64,000 nucleotides of DNA from Elephas maximus indicus (Eukaryota; Chordata; Mammalia; Proboscidea; Elephantidae), in assembly GCF_024166365.1 (NCBI RefSeq), contig NC_064837.1:79417553-79481552 (forward strand), written 5' to 3'. The translations under genes and the position numbers were made by a program. A model generated the notes under the pieces. The model saw nothing but the letters and a program-made list of their open reading frames with translations, was not told where the DNA came from and ran no database searches. Below, one piece after another: positions 53,240 through 63,805 of the stretch. Every line of letters begins with the position of its first letter. Position 1 is the stretch's first letter.

Positions 53240-53695
53240 GGCATGTAGTAGCCACTCAATAAATGTTTTTAGTTTTTTAATAGCATCCCTGTTATGGACT
53301 GAATTGTGTTGCCCAAAATTATGTGTTGTAAATCCTAAACCCTATACTTGTGGATATGATCCCATCTGGGAATAGGTTTCTCTTTGTTACGTGAATGTGG
53401 CTGTATCAGTGTACGGTGTGTTAAGCCAAGCACTTTGGAAATATAAAAGGAGCCACTTAGGTGCAGAAGCCAGCAGGAATGGGGGAAAGACAGATGCCAT
53501 GTGGATATCTCCAAGAAACACTGAGAAGAAAGGGCTTTCCTCCAGACTGGACAGAGAGCCTTCCCCTAGACCTGGCACCCTGAATTTAGACTTCTAACCT
53601 CCTAAACTTTGAGAAAAAATTTTTTTGTTAATTAAAGCTACTGATTTATGGTGTTTCTGTATTAGTGGCATTAAGAAACTAAGATAATCCCCTAA
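53240..53695 (+). mobile_element. MaLR/MLT1-type LTR, solo, with MIR end before it
   Basis: 53287-53695 starts TGTTATGGACTGAATTGTGT and ends near AAGAAACTAAGATAA, typical MLT1 wording in sense. 53235-53275 (CCACTCAATAAATG) looks like a MIR 3' end. It lies in the pseudogene intron. Confidence 0.65.
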
Positions 53696-54100
53696 GCCAG
53701 ATGACAGAGCCATCTGTCACTACAGGCCCTGGCATTGTTTGCAGTATCTGACGCTGAATGTCTTATCTGTCCCTGGGACAGGACCTGTCCCTAGGTCTTT
53801 GTCCCCCTTTTTGAATAGTCTCTTGTCTCTGCTGGATGCCCTGCATCAGTTCCTTCATCTCCCACACTGCATTCCAGCCAGAATTGTGGCAAATAGTCAT
53901 GACCCCATGATGTCTTAAGAAGATAGGACTCTGAGCAGGGTAGGGGTCTGGAAGCAGGGGTTGGCAGAGCAGCCCTGCTTTAGGGGCATATCCACTAATA
54001 ATGTGTGTTCTGATGCCACCTGCTGGCAGGGAGGTGCAGCTGGCAGGAGACCAAGAATGTGCCAGACTTCAGGAGAATTAACTCCTTTGATCCTCCCAAC

Positions 54101-54275
54101 AGGAGCCCTGGTGCTGCAGTGGTTATGCACTTGGCTGCTCACCAAAAGGCTGGTGGTCCGAACCCGCCAGCTGCTCCTCGGGAGAAAGATGTGGTAGTCT
54201 TCGTCCATAAAAATTACAGCCTTGGAAACTGTGGGGCAGTTCTGCTCTGTCCTATAGGGTTCTTATGAGTTGGAC
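54101..54275 (+). mobile_element. AfroSINE in pseudogene intron
   Basis: Sense copy, GGAGCCCTGGTGCTGCAGTG to CCTATAGGGTTCTTATGAGT, truncated at its tail. Long-variant middle block present. Confidence 0.85.
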
Positions 54276-54571
54276 AGGTTAAGTAACTTGCCTAAGTGAC
54301 TCAGCTAGTTGGGGGTGAAGGTGGGACTCAATCCCAGGCAGTCTCTCTCTGTGGAGGAAAAGGAAATGGTGGAGAGGGGGATGCTGAGAGAATAATGGGC
54401 TGAAGAGGGGAGGCTGTTACAGAGGGACGCTAATCTGGAATATTCAGAGGCTGGAGGAGGAGGAGGGGGTGATGGGCTGCCCACACTAAGACATGTTCTT
54501 CAGAGCCAGGGGCCCACCAGGAGGGTGGGGGTGTCCTTTGGGGCCCTGTACGAGAGAGAGGGGAGTATCAC

Positions 54572-54714
54572 TGGCCCCCAGATGGTGACACAGTCCTCCA
54601 GTCTGTTGGGCTCAAAGGAGTGTCAGTGGGTGAAGTTCACCAGGCTTCTGAAGGACCACTCACGATTCAGCTGCAGTTTCAAATCTTTAACGCCGATCCA
54701 TAATTCCTCCACCT
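54572..54714 (-). pseudogene. MRC2: MRC2 pseudo-exon, middle of CTLD2
   Basis: Reads EVEELWIGVKDLKLQLNREW, then SLVNFTH, a stop (TGA at 54623-54625 replacing the expected Trp), HSFEP and EDCVTIWGP. About four codons are deleted before EDC. Confidence 0.92.
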
Positions 54715-54832
54715 CTGAGGGTGCATCAGGAGAGAGGGACAGCAGGGGTCAGCTTCCCCCAATAGCAGGGGAGAAAGGGACAGCCCCTGGCCACCTGCCC
54801 TCCCCTAGGCATGTGCAAGGGCAGCCCCTCAC

Positions 54833-55022
54833 CATGCTTGATCTGCTTGGTAATGAACTCCAGCTCCACCACGCTGTGAATGCTGAGCAGGTCACCGCTG
54901 CTGCCATGCAGACACCCCTTCTTGGACTCCTGCCAGCTGCACTTCTGTCTGGAGGCAGTAGCAGTGGCTCTGGAAGGGCTGCCAGCTCTGCTGTCACTTC
55001 ACCTTCATGTTGACCCACTCAT
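54833..55022 (-). pseudogene. MRC2: MRC2 pseudo-exon, start of CTLD2
   Basis: Reads DEWVNMKVK, a stop (TGA at 54994-54996, where Cys is expected), then SWQPFQSHCYCLQTE, a frameshift, and a shifted remainder resembling ESKKGCLH, DLLSIHSVVELEFITK. Acceptor CTCTGCAG and donor GTGAGG are intact. Confidence 0.92.
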
Positions 55023-55204
55023 CTGCAGAGACCAGTAAGGCTGCTGCTCAGGGACCCAGCTGCCCAGCTGGGCACCCACCCACTGGTGTCAACACAGAGC
55101 AGGGCCCCCGAGTCACCTCCTTCCGAACCTATCTCAGATCAGGCCTCCCCACCAGGTTAGGCCATGGAGATGCTGAAAAAATAAACCCCTCCAGGGCTGC
55201 TGGA

Positions 55205-55388
55205 AGGAGCCCTGGTGCTGCAATGGTTGAGTGCTGGGCTGCTCATTGACAGGTTGGAGGGTCCGTGGGAGAAAGGCCTGGTGATGTGCTTCCCTGCAGA
55301 TTACAGCCAAGAAAACCCTATGGGGCATTTCTACTCCATCACACGGTGTTGCTTGAGTCAGAATCAACTCGACGACACCCAACAACAA
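55205..55388 (+). mobile_element. AfroSINE with perfect target-site duplication
   Basis: Sense long-variant copy, GGAGCCCTGGTGCTGCAATG to CTCGACGACACCCAACAACA. CAGGGCTGCTGGA at 55192-55204 and 55389-55401 is a perfect 13-bp duplication. Confidence 0.93.
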
Positions 55389-55401
55389 CAGGGCTGCTGG
55401 A

Positions 55402-57434
55402 GCCCAGGAGGTGGTGGGACATTCCACCTGACTCCGACTTTCAGAATGAGATGGGTCAGGCAGGAGTCAGGGAGGGCCACCCCCCTGAGCCTGACATCGT
55501 GGGTGGCTTTTGGTGAAGGCGTGTTTTCTTTTTTCAAGGCCCAAGTTAGGGTTTGTCAGCCTCAGCTGCCCTCGGACCCCTTTCCCTAGAGCCCGGTGAG
55601 CCTCAGTTTCCTCTCTATCAACAGGTTTCCCACTGCAAGATTCAAACTAGCTCAGTAAATGGAACCACCGTTATCTCAAAAAACTTTAATTGTGGGTTCT
55701 GTGAGGCCCAGACAATCCTGGATGAAGGGAATGGGGAACTGGGTCCTTGAGCTACTAACGTGGTGCAGTTAGGCCCATCTGGAGCCAGAGGGAAGCGCAG
55801 GGGTGGGAATGGGGGAGGCACTGCTGACTGCCTGGGAGTGATGTCATCCCTCTGTCCATCTAGGATTCCTCCCCTTGTTCCCTCCCTGACAGCCAATTCC
55901 TCTTCTTGCACCCCACGGCTAATAAACTACCCGACCTGGCCCTTCCTCTCCCCGTTTCCATGCATTCTTGTTTACCCCATAGCCAGAGCTCTAGGAAAAG
56001 GGGTCTGAGGGCAAAGGCCTCACTCGGGCCTTGGCAAGGGAAAACAGGCTTCACCAAACCACCCAGAGCGCGAGGCTCCGGCAGGACTCTGCTGGCCGGG
56101 CGAGAGAGCGTGTACCCTCTCGAAGCAGCGCTCCAGACTGGGATTCTGGGATCCACTCCATTCTGGGACAGCTACAGGAATCACCCAGACCGTTTCCCGG
56201 AGACCCGGCAAAGTGGGTGGGGCTGACAGCCTGAGTGTGCTCGCTCCTAGGCTCAGGAGCTGTCAATCGTCCCTAGTCAGCCAATGAGCTAAGACCCGAG
56301 GCTGTCCGCAGACACAACCGCGAGGTGCGCGGGTGTTCAGGCCCCGGGGGCAGCTTTGGGCGCTCGGAGGACCCGAGAGCAGGCAATGCGGACCCTTTCG
56401 GGGCACGAAGGCACTTGCCTTCTGAATGACAGGACTTGAGTGGTAAGGTCTAGAAGGGAGAAGCCGCCCAAACAACCGCCTGGAGACTGTCTCATGCAGA
56501 AAGATGTGCTGGGGTGAGAGAGGAAATCCCGGGCCACAGCCGTACAGACGTATCTCCAGGGCTAGGGGCACCCGGAGGAAGGCTCCTCACAGGGGCTGCA
56601 CTGGGCAGATCCTGGGGACAGGCGACTTGGCGAGGGGTCAGTCCCTCTGGGGGCCACAGGGCCGGCTAGGCAGGATCCTCCCTGGGGCCCTCCTTCCTTC
56701 AGAAAGCAGCTTCTGGAAAGATATGGGATTGGTGCCAGTCCCAGCCCTCTTCCCGCCCAACGTGGGGTACTCCAGTCGTGGGGTGCCTGTATTTTAACCT
56801 TTTCTCCTAACCCCCTAGGGGATTGGGGAAGTGGCCGGCAGCCCTGAATCAACCTTTGCCAAGACTTTAATGGTCAGTAGCGTGAGTTTTGCACTGTATG
56901 TTCTTTACTTTCTGTGGGTTTGCGGATTTTTTTCTGGCTTTACTCTATTTCTCATGTAAAACTCCCCTCTTCACCATCCCCGTAGCCACCCAGACTGCTG
57001 CAGTAGACTCTAATCTATGCTGATTAACACCCACCACCACCCACTCAGAGGCCCCTTTGGGCTAGGCCAGGTCTCCAGCCTTGCTTACAGCCCTGCAGGG
57101 GGCTGAGTTTATTCTCCTTTTGCAGGTGAGGCCTCTGCACCTCAGAGACTGAGCTGCTTCCTCAAAGAAGGAAACCCCTGTGAAATTGTGCCCTACAGAT
57201 TAGTAAGTAAACAATTAAGCCCTTTTTTTTTTAAACTGCATTTACTGGTTAGTCTGCCCCTGCCCCAGAATGACCTCTATGAATCACGAATGTGAGCAAG
57301 ACACTCCCTGGCTTAAAAGCCTGCAGAGACTCCCCACAGCCTACCTGGCAGCACCCAAACTTTGCCGAGCAGCCAAAACCCACCATGGACTGGCCACAAC
57401 CTGCCTTTCTAAACGCAGGTCTTCACCCTGCTTT
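55402..57434. other. Large pseudogene intron with a CpG-rich patch
   Basis: GC-rich intron between CTLD1 and CTLD2 blocks. 56040-56420 is notably CpG-rich and contains AGCCAATGAG (56278-56287), a CCAAT-type motif. No exon of a known gene is recognised. Open frames of about 100 codons here follow from base composition. Confidence 0.45.
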
Positions 57435-57595
57435 CTAACCTGCGCTTCTCAGACTGTAGGTGTACGTGAATCATCTGAGAATCTTGTTTAATGCAGGTTC
57501 TGATTCAGTAAGTCTGGGGTGGGCCTGAGATTCTGCATTTTGAACAAGCTCCCAGGGGGTGCTGTGCTGCTGGTCGGGGTGGCCAGGGCGGGAGG
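57435..57595 (+). mobile_element. MER5-type hAT DNA transposon fragment
   Basis: GGTTCTGATTCAGTAAGTCT, then GGGGTGGGCCTGAGATTCTG and AACAAGCTCCCAGG are the MER5A/B wording. Non-autonomous and ancient. Confidence 0.8.
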
Positions 57596-57965
57596 GGGGG
57601 CACGCTGTAAGTAGTAAGAGGCTATAATCCAGCCAAACAACTGTTCTCCATCCCCTAAAGCCGCTGTGTGTTTCCATGCCCCTACACCTTCGGGCACCCA
57701 GTTCCTTCTACATAGAATGCCCTCTCCCCACTTTTTTTTTATGCCCTTTGAACTTACTCAACTTGAGAAGCCCAAATTTCCATAAAATTCTCCTGAAAAC
57801 TCTCAGAAGGTTAATCAGTTTCTTCTCTAGGCCCCTCTACCAGTTAGGATACACGTTTCTAGAATAGCACAAAACTCAGGATATTCTCGTTGTGCTTGAG
57901 GCGTCTGTTACCTCCAGCAGACACACCTCCACAAGGGCATGGTGGGTATTGCCAACATTTAACAC

Positions 57966-58097
57966 TCGTAACCCATTGCCGTTGAGGCGATTCCAACTCA
58001 TAGTGACCCTATAGGACAGAGTAGAACTGCCCCATAGAGTTTCCAAGGAGCACCTGGTGGATTTGAACGCAGAACCTTTGGTTAGCAGCCGTAGCTA
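57966..58097 (-). mobile_element. AfroSINE with perfect target-site duplication
   Basis: Antisense, slightly 5' truncated copy. CAACATTTAACAC at 57953-57965 and 58098-58110 is a perfect 13-bp duplication. Confidence 0.94.
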
Positions 58098-58289
58098 CAA
58101 CATTTAACACAGCTCTCAGCAAGTGTTCTCAGAATGAATGAATGACACTTTCTAGCTTGTTCAGACTAGCTGAACAGTTAAATAACAGAGACAATCAGAG
58201 TCATCCTGTGATGTGGAGGTAGCAAAAGAAGAAGCAGGGCCAGCAGTGGCTGTGGCCCTGGTGAGCCCCACTCCCATCTGGCCGCCCAG

Positions 58290-58440
58290 AGCCCCACTCT
58301 CCTGGAGGGGTGGGCTCACCTGGGGGGTGGGCTTACCTGGAGGGGAGGAGTCACCTGGGGGATGGGTTTACATGGGGGTGTGGGCTTGCCGGGAGGGGCA
58401 GGCTCACCTGGAGGGGCAGGCTCAGCAGTGGTGTTAGGCT
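58290..58440 (-). repeat. Short tandem repeat at the CTLD1 exon donor
   Basis: About six imperfect units of roughly 18-21 bp (GGCTCACCTGGAGGGG and variants) running from the end of the CTLD1 exon into the intron. Read on the minus strand they give PAPPGEPAPPGKPTPP-like text. Confidence 0.75.
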
Positions 58441-58551
58441 TCTTCTTACACACATAGGGCAGCACAATGCTGCAGTCATGGTTTTGCCAGCCACCCAAAG
58501 ATTCAATGCAGATCACCCCATAGTTCTCATCACTCGGGTTGTCAGGCTGAT
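58408..58551 (-). pseudogene. MRC2: MRC2 pseudo-exon, end of CTLD1
   Basis: Reads QPDNPSDENYGVICIESLGG, WQNHDCSIVLPYVCKKKPNT and TAEPAPP. The frame is open here, but Tyr stands where one of the CTLD cysteines (ENCGV) is expected. Acceptor CCCCACAG and a GTGAG donor are kept. Confidence 0.93.
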
Positions 58552-59088
58552 CTGTGGGGAAGGCAGGGCACCAGCACCCTAGGAGAGAGAAGCTTACTCC
58601 TTGACCCTCTAGCCTTTCCTAAAACCCCCTGCCTGCCTCCCTTCCTCAGTGGCCTGAGCTACCCAGAGACCCCCAACCCTCTGCTCTGGCCCTCCCTTGC
58701 TGGGCAGCACAGGGCCCTCCACCACTGTCTAACCTGGGCCTACATCATCCTGAACCCTCCACCCAGCAGCCGGGCCAGTACCAGCCCTACCCCTGCCTCC
58801 CTGGTCAGGCTGCTGTGTACACTGGTGCTCACTGCACAAAGGTGTCTGCTGCAGGGCTGTGAGGGCTGAAATCCAGTCCACCCACCACCAAGCCATGGGG
58901 CAGAGCCATGTCTGCCTGGAAGACAGGATTCAGTTCTTGATTCACACAAAGGCACTGTTCAGGCTAGTCAGGTCCAGGCCAAGAGGAGTCAGAAGCTGGA
59001 GTCCCCCAACACACACACACTACTGCTCCCCGTGGAGGAGGTGTTTTCCGAGTCCCCAGGTGTGTGTGCCCTAACCCCCGTGCCTCAC

Positions 59089-59196
59089 CACTCTCTTAGT
59101 CGAGGTACTTGAGGGGTGAGTTGTCCGACCACTGCCAACTGCCACTGGTGTCATGGAGGCCAGGCCAGAGTGTGGAGCTATAGCCAGTGAAGAGCC
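59089..59196 (-). pseudogene. MRC2: MRC2 pseudo-exon, middle of CTLD1
   Basis: Reads LFTGYSSTLWPGLHDTSGSW and QWSDNSPLKYLD, then TAA (59096-59098) replacing the expected Trp of LNWESD. Three codons are missing in the WIGLNDLD segment. AG and GT borders are kept. Confidence 0.92.
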
Positions 59197-59428
59197 CTGA
59201 CAACACGGGGGCAGTGAAAAGGGGCAGCCCCTCCCTCAGTCCTCCCACCCACTCCAACCTGCCCTGCCCCCACCATTGGCATCCTTACTCCCCACAAGCA
59301 GAAGGGGCTCAGGGCCCTCAAAGGTGGGGTCAGAGATCTCAGGGTCCTGCTGCCCCAACCTGGCCCCAAGGTGGGTCAGATCCCAGCCAACCTGCCTGGG
59401 GGCTCAGGGGGACTGCCTGCCCCCTCAC

Positions 59429-59565
59429 TGTTGATGTAGTTCTGCTTGTGGATCTCTTGTGATGCTGAGCAGGTCTGGTCCCTACTGCTCACAACTGGCC
59501 CAGGCTTCCATCCACAACAATGTGGACTGGAAGTTAAACTGCCACCAAGATAGCTGGACAGGGGT
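59429..59565 (-). pseudogene. MRC2: MRC2 pseudo-exon, start of CTLD1
   Basis: Reads WQFNFQSTLLWMEAWASCEQ, then TAG (59482-59484), then PDLLSIT and a one-base insertion before EIHKQNYIN. The first third of the exon, including the CETFWDKDQ part, is not recognisable. Donor GTGAGG is kept. Confidence 0.9.
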
Positions 59566-59765
59566 TCCTCCCCAGCCCTTCCCTTCAGGGCCTACTCAGG
59601 GGTCCCTCAGGGAATGCAGAGACCCCACACTGGCTGCTCCACAGTTAGAGGAGGGGCCAGTTGACACCCTAGTCTCGAGAGTTCTGCCACCCACACTGAC
59701 CCCCTCCCTAGTTCCTGGCCCCAGAGTCCCCTCAGCACAAGCCTCCCTCAACGAGCCTCCCTGAC

Positions 59766-59945
59766 CGTCTCACTCTTGATGGGGCAGAAGCCCCAGTGCT
59801 CCTCCTTGCTGTACTCCGAGGGGGTAGCGTACCACAGGTGGCCATCCTCATGGCCTGTGCTGGTACAGCTGTGGAACCACTGGTTGCTGTACTTGAAGGG
59901 CATGGTACATGGCTTCGCATGGGAGATTCCCTGGATGATGTAGAC
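59766..59945 (-). pseudogene. MRC2: MRC2 pseudo-exon, fibronectin type II domain
   Basis: 180 nt, open: VYIIQGISHAKPCTMPFKYS, NQWFHSCTSTGHEDGHLWYA and EEHWGFCPIKS. The collagen-binding FN2 fold is recognisable, but HLWYAT has Tyr where the domain's conserved Cys is expected, removing a disulfide. Acceptor GCACAG is kept and the donor is GTCAGG. Confidence 0.94.
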
Positions 59946-60785
59946 CTGTGCAGGAGAGGGGAGCCAGGCCCTTGGTATCTGGACCCCAGAGGCTGCCCAA
60001 CCCCTCACCCCTCAGGAAAAAGCCCCTATAACCAAGGGTGCAGGCGACCGGCAGTGGTCAGGAGAGAATAGGAGGGGGCAACGGCAGACAGAGGCTTTAA
60101 GTCTTCCTCAGCCCTCAGGTCAGCCCAGGAGCTCAGGAGAGGGCTTGTCCCATAGGCTGGGAAGGGGCTTCTCCAATGCCTGGTGGCATCTTATGTCTGA
60201 AGTCCAGCTGGGCAAGAGGGTCTCCAAGTCACCACAAAAGGACTGAGCCTGATGGAATCCTTGCTCAGTGCCTCCTGGCCCAGGGACTCCTCTCCTCCAT
60301 GCCTGTGTACACCTCCCCCCAAAGTTCCATCTTGGAACTCAGGGTGACTTCTTGGGAAAGAACCCCCAGGATGAAGGCTGTCTACAAGAGACCTCTCAAT
60401 AGGTGACTCTGGCCCCTGTTCATCACCTGCAAAGCGGGGATAAGGACACCTAGAGGGTTACCCTGGGGCCTCCCCTGGGGAGTAGTCCTGGGGAAAGGGA
60501 ATCTTCATTGAATTTTGCTTTATACACTTTTGTACTGTTTGAAGGCTTTACAAATGTGTATTAATTTTGCAATTTTGAAAAATAATTTAAATACCTTGAA
60601 GTTAATTTTCTTAATTATTCAAGAATGTTTCCTATTATAATCAAAGATGTGACTTTCAAGGGTCCATGGGAGTGGAGGGGGGGGTCAAGACCCCATTATC
60701 CCAGAACCTGTCCTTCTGTGGCTCCAGTTCCCCCCACCCCCAGCCCCCTGGGGACACCACCCATCCCCCACAAGCAGCCCCTCAC
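59946..60785. other. Pseudogene intron, nothing recognised
   Basis: GC-rich intron, with an AT-rich island at about 60500-60640. No repeat or exon recognised. Confidence 0.5.
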
Positions 60786-61188
60786 CTTAGTAGAGCTGAG
60801 CACACAGATCCTCCCCATCGCTGCCATAGATGTGCCACTGGCCTTTCGGGTCTGGTTGCCACATTCAAGGATGGTAGCCTTGGTGGCATTGCTGGTGTGG
60901 CCTCCCAGAGCAGTGACAGCTGGTCACCCAGTGCGCTACAGTGCCAGCGAAAGTTCAGTGCCTCCCGGTTGCACTCGTACATGCCCAGGAAGGCTGTAGT
61001 GTTGGTGCCGAGCCAGCCTGTGCCCAGGCACTGCATGGCACCCACGTTGAAGAGCCGATTTCAAGAGACCCACTTCCAGTGCTGGGGAAGGTGACTGGCA
61101 TTGCAGGCTGGGGTGACTCTGACCTGCCCACCCTGAGCCTCCAGGCAGCCCTGCAGTCCGTGACTGAAGATGAGGAAAACATTAGGTT
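60786..61188 (-). pseudogene. MRC2: MRC2 pseudo-exon 2, cysteine-rich domain
   Basis: 403 nt. Reads EPNVFLIFSHGLQGCLEAQG, GQVRVTPACNASHLPQHWKW, VS, a stop (TGA at 61061-61063 in place of Arg), NRLFNVGAMQCLGTGWLGTN, TTAFLGMYECNREALNFRWH and CSALGDQLSLL. Then there is a frameshift, with GQWHIYGSDGEDLCA readable in another frame near the end. Acceptor CCCCTCCAG and donor GTGAGG are intact. The signal-peptide exon would lie further right and is not found within 2.8 kb. Confidence 0.94.
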
Positions 61189-61910
61189 CTGGAGGGGAAG
61201 GCAGGATGAGATGTAAGGCCATCACAGGGGCTCTCCTGGCTGGCCTTTGACAGCTGGCGCTGCCTTCTGTCATGTATCAGATTGCTTAGTTCTCACCGCT
61301 GATCTTTGAGGTGGTGTCGGGGGCATTACTATCCCCTTGCACCCAGGTAAGGTGAAACCTGTGTGGCCAGCCTCTGTTCTACCTTGTGCTCACCCAGAGG
61401 CAAGACTCAGCCCTGTGTCCCATCCGCGAAAGCAAACCCAACTCCATTTGACAAGAACTGTGTACTTTTCTGAAGATTTTATGAGGAGCAGTGGAGGGGC
61501 TTACATCACATACTTCGTGACCTCAATCACAATCTCTGGGTTCTTCCACCAAAGTTCTTCTTGTCCTGAGTCACTGTGTCTCACTCTCCCCTCTTGCCTC
61601 TCAGCTTTCCAAGCTCCACCCTTTCTTCCCTCTAGGATCTTCTGAAACCATTCATCTGCCTATACCCAACCATTCATGCCCCCCATAACCATTTTACTCA
61701 TTTTTTTTGACTGAGCATTTTAGCTCTTTGGCGGGCTGCAGTGGGTGGCAGGAACAGGGTGTGATTGCTAGGCCTGGGGTTACTTTTAGGGGGGATGGAA
61801 TTAGATTGTCATGATGATTGCACGCTGAATATACTCAAAACTACTCAATCAAATATTTTATATGGGTGAGTTTTATGATATGTGAACTACATCTCAGTCA
61901 AGCTGTTAAA
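61189..61910. other. Probable MRC2-derived intron, right side of the block
   Basis: Continues GC-rich for about 250 bp and then becomes ordinary. The right border of the duplicated block cannot be fixed. Confidence 0.4.
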
Positions 61911-61914
61911 AAAA

Positions 61915-62060
61915 AAAGAAAGAAACTGAGGCTTAAATGTATGGAATGACCTGCTCACGATTACACAGTCAGTAAGCAGACCCAGGTTCTTTAATTCCTT
62001 CCAAAGCCTATGCTTTTAACATCCACATTTCACCACCTTCCTTTTGTTCCCCCACTGCCA
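61915..62060 (-). mobile_element. MIR SINE fragment
   Basis: Antisense MIR: GAAACTGAGGCTTAAATGTA and GATTACACAGTCAGTAAGCA. Confidence 0.65.
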
Positions 62061-62149
62061 CTTACGTCCACACGCACTTCAGCACATTCCAAAACACTTC
62101 TGTATCCGGTAGCCACTGGCACCTCGGAATAATTTTTATGCCTTAAAAG

Positions 62150-62310
62150 CATGAATGAGACTGCCAGAGTTTAAATCTCAGCTTTGCCACTTAATGTGTG
62201 ACTTTAAGTTGCTTAATCTCTCTCCGTCTCAGTTTCCCCATCATAAGATTGCTGTAAAGATTAAGTGAGATAATATATGTAAAGTGTTTGGAACAGGGTC
62301 TGCACATAGG
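62150..62310 (+). mobile_element. MIR SINE
   Basis: Sense MIR, well preserved: GAGTTTAAATCTCAGCTTTG, CTTAATCTCTCTCCGTCTCA and TAAGATTGCTGTAAAGATTA. Confidence 0.8.
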
Positions 62311-62339
62311 AAGAGTGCTGTAAATGTTTCTTCTTCTTC

Positions 62340-62485
62340 TTCCTCCATGTTAAAGGTAAAGAAATTGACTGAGGGCAGTGAAGCAATTTGAGCAAAGTCA
62401 TAAAGCTCATAAGGGATAGAGCTGAAAGTTGACCCCAGTCTCCTGAGTCCAAAACCCAAGCTCTTGCTGTTCCACCATGCTGGCC
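62340..62485 (-). mobile_element. MIR SINE
   Basis: Antisense MIR following a (TTC)n run (62327-62341): GTAAAGAAATTGACTGAGGG and CATAAAGCTCATAAGGGATA. It faces the previous MIR. Confidence 0.7.
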
Positions 62486-62489
62486 TTAT

Positions 62490-63255
62490 CATCTCTGTAT
62501 AGCCCATTCTCCATGGGCAGCCAGAATAATCTTTTAAAGATATGAATCATTTCTAGAAAAAAATGATTTCTGGCTATAGGGAGCCTGGTTTTATTTAAAT
62601 ATTTTTAAATTGTATGCTGGACATTGTGGATGTTATGTTATAGGAAATCTGGATTTTTTTTTTAATCTTCTGATAAAGAATGTTGGCTTTTGTACTAACA
62701 GGCAGTTAAATTACCGGTGGATCATCTTGATCCTGTGGAAGGATTGGTTTTAGGATCTGTTAGGTTGGGGTTGTTTTAGTTTTGCCTTTAGTCCCAGGGT
62801 GTGTTCCTCAGCATTGGATTTAGTCATAAGGTGAGGCTCTTCAAGGTTTCAAAGGAGAACCTGAAGCAATTACCAATCCCCTGTAACTTGGTGAGTTCGA
62901 ATTTCAAGCTGTTTCCTCAACAGCAGGCAGCAACTGGAATCTCTTCTCTCAAATGCTGTTTCTTGCTGGGTTCTTTAGGTTCTTACTCTGCATGCATGGC
63001 GTCACCAAAGACTAGAGGAGAATTTGTAACAGGATATCTCTTTGGCTCTTTCCTTTCTGGAATTTTCTCTCTCAATTTCTAACATTTCTGGTAGCCCCAA
63101 ACTCTGACTTCTCTTTCTTCAGACCAGTAAAACTGCCACTTTCTGTTTGTGCTCCTCAGATTGGGCAGTGCTCTCTGGGGGAAAAGCCAGTTAAATGTGA
63201 TGCTCGCCTAGTTTCCTTCCCATCTTTCAAGGACTCTTTCTTCCCCAGCATCTGC
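62490..63255. other. Intergenic, nothing recognised
   Basis: No gene or repeat recognised. A 93-codon open frame (62801-63082) lacks family resemblance. Confidence 0.4.
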
Positions 63256-63257
63256 CT

Positions 63258-63805
63258 GCTTTTTTTTTTCCCCCCTTTTTGGTGAAAATATACACAACCA
63301 AACATACACCCATTGAACAACTTTTACATGTATAGTTCATTGACAATGGTTACATACTTCACATTGTGTCACCATTCTTCCTATCTCTGCCCATATTGTT
63401 TCACCATTGTTAACACTCTGTCCCTTAAATTCTCCTTTGTTTTAGGGTTACTGTCTTCCATTTAATCTCGTATAGATAATTCTTTAAGAGTGCAATGCTC
63501 ATGGCGAACATTCTTTATTAAATGAGCTAGTTGTTTAGTTTAAAGATGACTTCATGGTTCATGGGATAGTTTCAGTTCAAGGCTTAAACGTTTTCAGGCA
63601 ACAGATTCAGGGGTTCCTCCAGTCTCAGTGTATACAGTAAAAGTGGCTTCCAATAAGAATTTGAAGTTCTGTTCCACATTTTTTCCTCCTTTTGATCAAG
63701 ATGCAACTGTTGGGTTCTTGATCAAAACATTCAGTAATGGTAGCCAGGCACCCTCCATCTCTTCTGATCTCATCGCAAAGAAGTTAGTAGTCCATGGAGC
63801 ATCTG
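63258..63805 (-). mobile_element. L1-like 3' UTR, antisense, diverged
   Basis: Starts at a T/C run (63260-63280). It shares phrases with the 18.2-kb L1 3' UTR (GATAGTTTCAGTTCAAGGCT here, GTTAGTTTCAGTTCAAGGTT there; TGGTAGCCAGGCACC near 63739). An older relative of that subfamily. Confidence 0.6.

Larger units (their letters stand above)
52576..61188 (-). pseudogene. MRC2: Partial unprocessed pseudogene of MRC2 (Endo180), exons 2-9
   Basis: Remnant of the mannose receptor C type 2 gene, whose intact product is a single-pass endocytic collagen receptor with a cysteine-rich domain, a fibronectin II domain and eight C-type lectin domains (CTLDs). Eight blocks in the right order on the minus strand match exons for the Cys-rich domain (61188-60786), FN2 (59945-59766), CTLD1 (59565-59429, 59196-59089, 58551-58408) and CTLD2 (55022-54833, 54714-54572, 52683-52576). 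Introns and most AG/GT borders are kept, so it arose by DNA duplication, not retrotransposition. It is dead: stops at 61061-61063, 59482-59484, 59096-59098, 54994-54996 and 54623-54625, several frameshifts, and cysteine losses. The signal-peptide exon and everything beyond CTLD2 are not in the window. Exon numbering is from memory of the human gene. Confidence 0.93.

Noticed and set aside
52576..61188. Functional MRC2 or a new lectin gene
   Set aside because: At least five in-frame stops, frameshifts, missing exons on both sides and lost disulfide cysteines rule out the receptor.
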